Shown here piece by piece: positions 5,713 through 6,755 of a stretch of 6,755 bases of DNA (its first letter is position 1; each line of letters opens with the position of its first letter). Both the position numbers and the translations under genes were made by a program. Source of the stretch: Planctomycetes bacterium GWF2_50_10 (GTDB lineage: Bacteria; Planctomycetota; Phycisphaerae; Sedimentisphaerales; GWF2-50-10); the NCBI GenBank assembly GCA_001824635.1, contig MHYB01000010.1, positions 61,068 to 67,822 of the forward strand, written 5' to 3'. The notes below the pieces were generated by a model. That model was not told the origin of the DNA. It made no database searches and worked only from the letters and a program-made list of their open reading frames with translations.

Positions 5713-6699
5713 TTACAGTGTTATCGCATCGATCTCTTTAATTTCCTGCACTGAAAAATCCAGCTTTTCAAGTGCCTTGACGTTTTCCTCTACCTGCCCA
5801 GGCCGGCTTGCACCAATAAGCGCAGAAGTCACCCGCTCATCCCGCAGCACCCACGCAAGAGCCATCTGCACAAGGCTTTGGCCTCGGTTTTGCGCGATCT
5901 GTCGCAGTTTACGCACCTTAGAAAGCTTTTCCTCGGTAACCTGGTCCGCCTTCAGATAGCCGGTAGGTTTGGCAGCCCTGCTATCGGTCGGTATGCCGTC
6001 AAGATACTTGTCGCTGAGCACACCCTGCGCAAGCGGGCAAAATGCGATGCACCCCACGCCCTCATTGCCCAGTACGCCCATCAAGTCTGATTCGGCTTTG
6101 CGATCCAGCATGTTGTACCTTGGCTGGTGGATCAAGCAGTGTACCTTCAACTCTTTTAGTATTTTCACAGCCTCACTGGTCTGCTCGCCCGAATAATTCG
6201 ACAGGCCAACATACAGTGCCTTCCCTTGGCGAACCACCTGCTCCAGCGCACCCATCGTCTCTTCGAACGGCGTATTCGGGTCAGGTCTGTGCGAATAAAA
6301 AATGTCCACATACTCAAGGCCCATCCGTTTAAGCGACTGATCCAGGCTCGCCACCAAATATTTTCTGGATCCCCACTCGCCATACGGCCCCGGCCACATC
6401 AGATATCCCGCCTTGGTAGAAATGATCAGCTCATCACGGTAGGGGGCCAGGTCATCTTTAAGTATTTTGCCGAACATCTCCTCCGCGCTGCCCGGCGGCG
6501 GACCATAATTATTTGCCAGATCAAAATGGGTGATGCCAAGATCATATGCCCGCCTCACCATCTCCCGCCCGTTGACCTCGGTATCGTGATAGCCGAAATT
6601 ATGCCAAAGTCCCAGCGATATCGCCGGCAGCATCAGCCCACTCCTGCCGCATCGCCTGTATTTCATCGTCTCGTACCTGTTGCCCGCTGCTATATACAT
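5713..6699 (-). CDS. gpr: L-glyceraldehyde 3-phosphate reductase (YghZ/Gpr-type aldo-keto reductase)
   Basis: This 328-residue cytoplasmic TIM-barrel oxidoreductase closely resembles E. coli YghZ (Gpr, AKR14 group), which reduces L-glyceraldehyde 3-phosphate and methylglyoxal-like aldehydes with NADPH. Shared stretches include LPAISLGLWHNFG, ITHFDLANNYGPPPGSAEE, LIISTKAGY, MWPGPYG, SRKYL, SLDQSLKRMGLEYVDIFYSH, and ALIGAS near the cofactor phosphate site. The catalytic tetrad is intact: D60, Y65, K96 and H137. It ends a little earlier than the E. coli protein (about 346 residues), losing only the distal tail. The ATG at 6699 is supported by GGAG seven bases upstream, and the short lead before MKYRRCG matches the E. 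coli N-terminal extension; an ATG at residue 12 is less likely. A detoxifying role for stray L-GAP or reactive aldehydes is inferred from the family. Confidence 0.95.
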   Translation of the reverse strand: MYIAAGNRYETMKYRRCGRSGLMLPAISLGLWHNFGYHDTEVNGREMVRRAYDLGITHFDLANNYGPPPGSAEEMFGKILKDDLAPYRDELIISTKAGYLMWPGPYGEWGSRKYLVASLDQSLKRMGLEYVDIFYSHRPDPNTPFEETMGALEQVVRQGKALYVGLSNYSGEQTSEAVKILKELKVHCLIHQPRYNMLDRKAESDLMGVLGNEGVGCIAFCPLAQGVLSDKYLDGIPTDSRAAKPTGYLKADQVTEEKLSKVRKLRQIAQNRGQSLVQMALAWVLRDERVTSALIGASRPGQVEENVKALEKLDFSVQEIKEIDAITL

Positions 6700-6706
6700 T
6701 TAATTA

Positions 6707-6710
6707 CTCC
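6707..6710 (-). promoter_or_regulatory. Shine-Dalgarno for gpr
   Basis: On the - strand GGAG (within AGTGGAG) lies seven bases before the ATG at 6699 and fixes the longer start. The remaining 45 bases to the window edge show no promoter pair I would defend; the promoter may lie beyond the window. Confidence 0.7.
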
Positions 6711-6755
6711 ACTCAAACCTGGTATCGATGATCACGTCGCAATGTATTGTCTTGT

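Noticed and set aside
5459..5959. 166-codon + strand open frame over yciH and the end of gpr
   Set aside because: It lies opposite two clearly identified genes and its Ser/Arg/Cys-rich translation is typical of a reverse-strand shadow.

Overview
This looks like chromosomal DNA from a bacterium of moderate GC content. Genes are tightly packed on both strands, and most starts have recognisable Shine-Dalgarno (SD) sequences. Lineage cannot be proven from the window. The small protein opening with a CxxC-x16-CxxC zinc ribbon is a style I associate with Planctomycetota (Phycisphaerae-like genomes). That is a low-to-moderate confidence guess from recognition, not from a search.

Region A (1-3547, + strand) is a tight three-gene run. 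It starts with a gene cut by the left edge that encodes the NAD-binding part of an alanine dehydrogenase-family protein. Next is an asparagine synthetase-like protein that lacks the N-terminal glutaminase cysteine, and then a family 2 glycosyltransferase. The first two genes overlap by 8 bp and the last two are 2 bp apart, so they are probably translated from one message. The combination suggests the end of a surface-glycan or glycoconjugate cluster, with an amino-acid or amide decoration step as a reasonable inference.

Region B (3554-5290) is a queuosine module. queF (preQ0 reductase) and a zinc-ribbon protein of unknown function read leftward. queC (preQ0 synthase) reads rightward. The 130-bp divergent region between queF and queC is the most structured non-coding DNA here. 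It has a good sigma70-like promoter for queF, a 9-bp inverted repeat with one arm inside that promoter's spacer and the other just upstream of the queC SD, and a 10-bp stem hairpin between the arms. QueC and QueF catalyse consecutive steps (7-carboxy-7-deazaguanine to preQ0 to preQ1), so shared control from this region would make sense.

Region C (5295-6755, - strand) has gpr (L-glyceraldehyde 3-phosphate reductase, YghZ-type aldo-keto reductase) followed downstream by yciH (bacterial SUI1/eIF1-like protein). A 64-bp gap separates them and contains three CGCAAC-core heptads in tandem.

No rRNA, tRNA, CRISPR array, transposase or prophage gene was seen. No complete, clearly novel system is evident. 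The best leads are the queF/queC intergenic structure and the unusual dehydrogenase / Cys-less ligase / glycosyltransferase trio.
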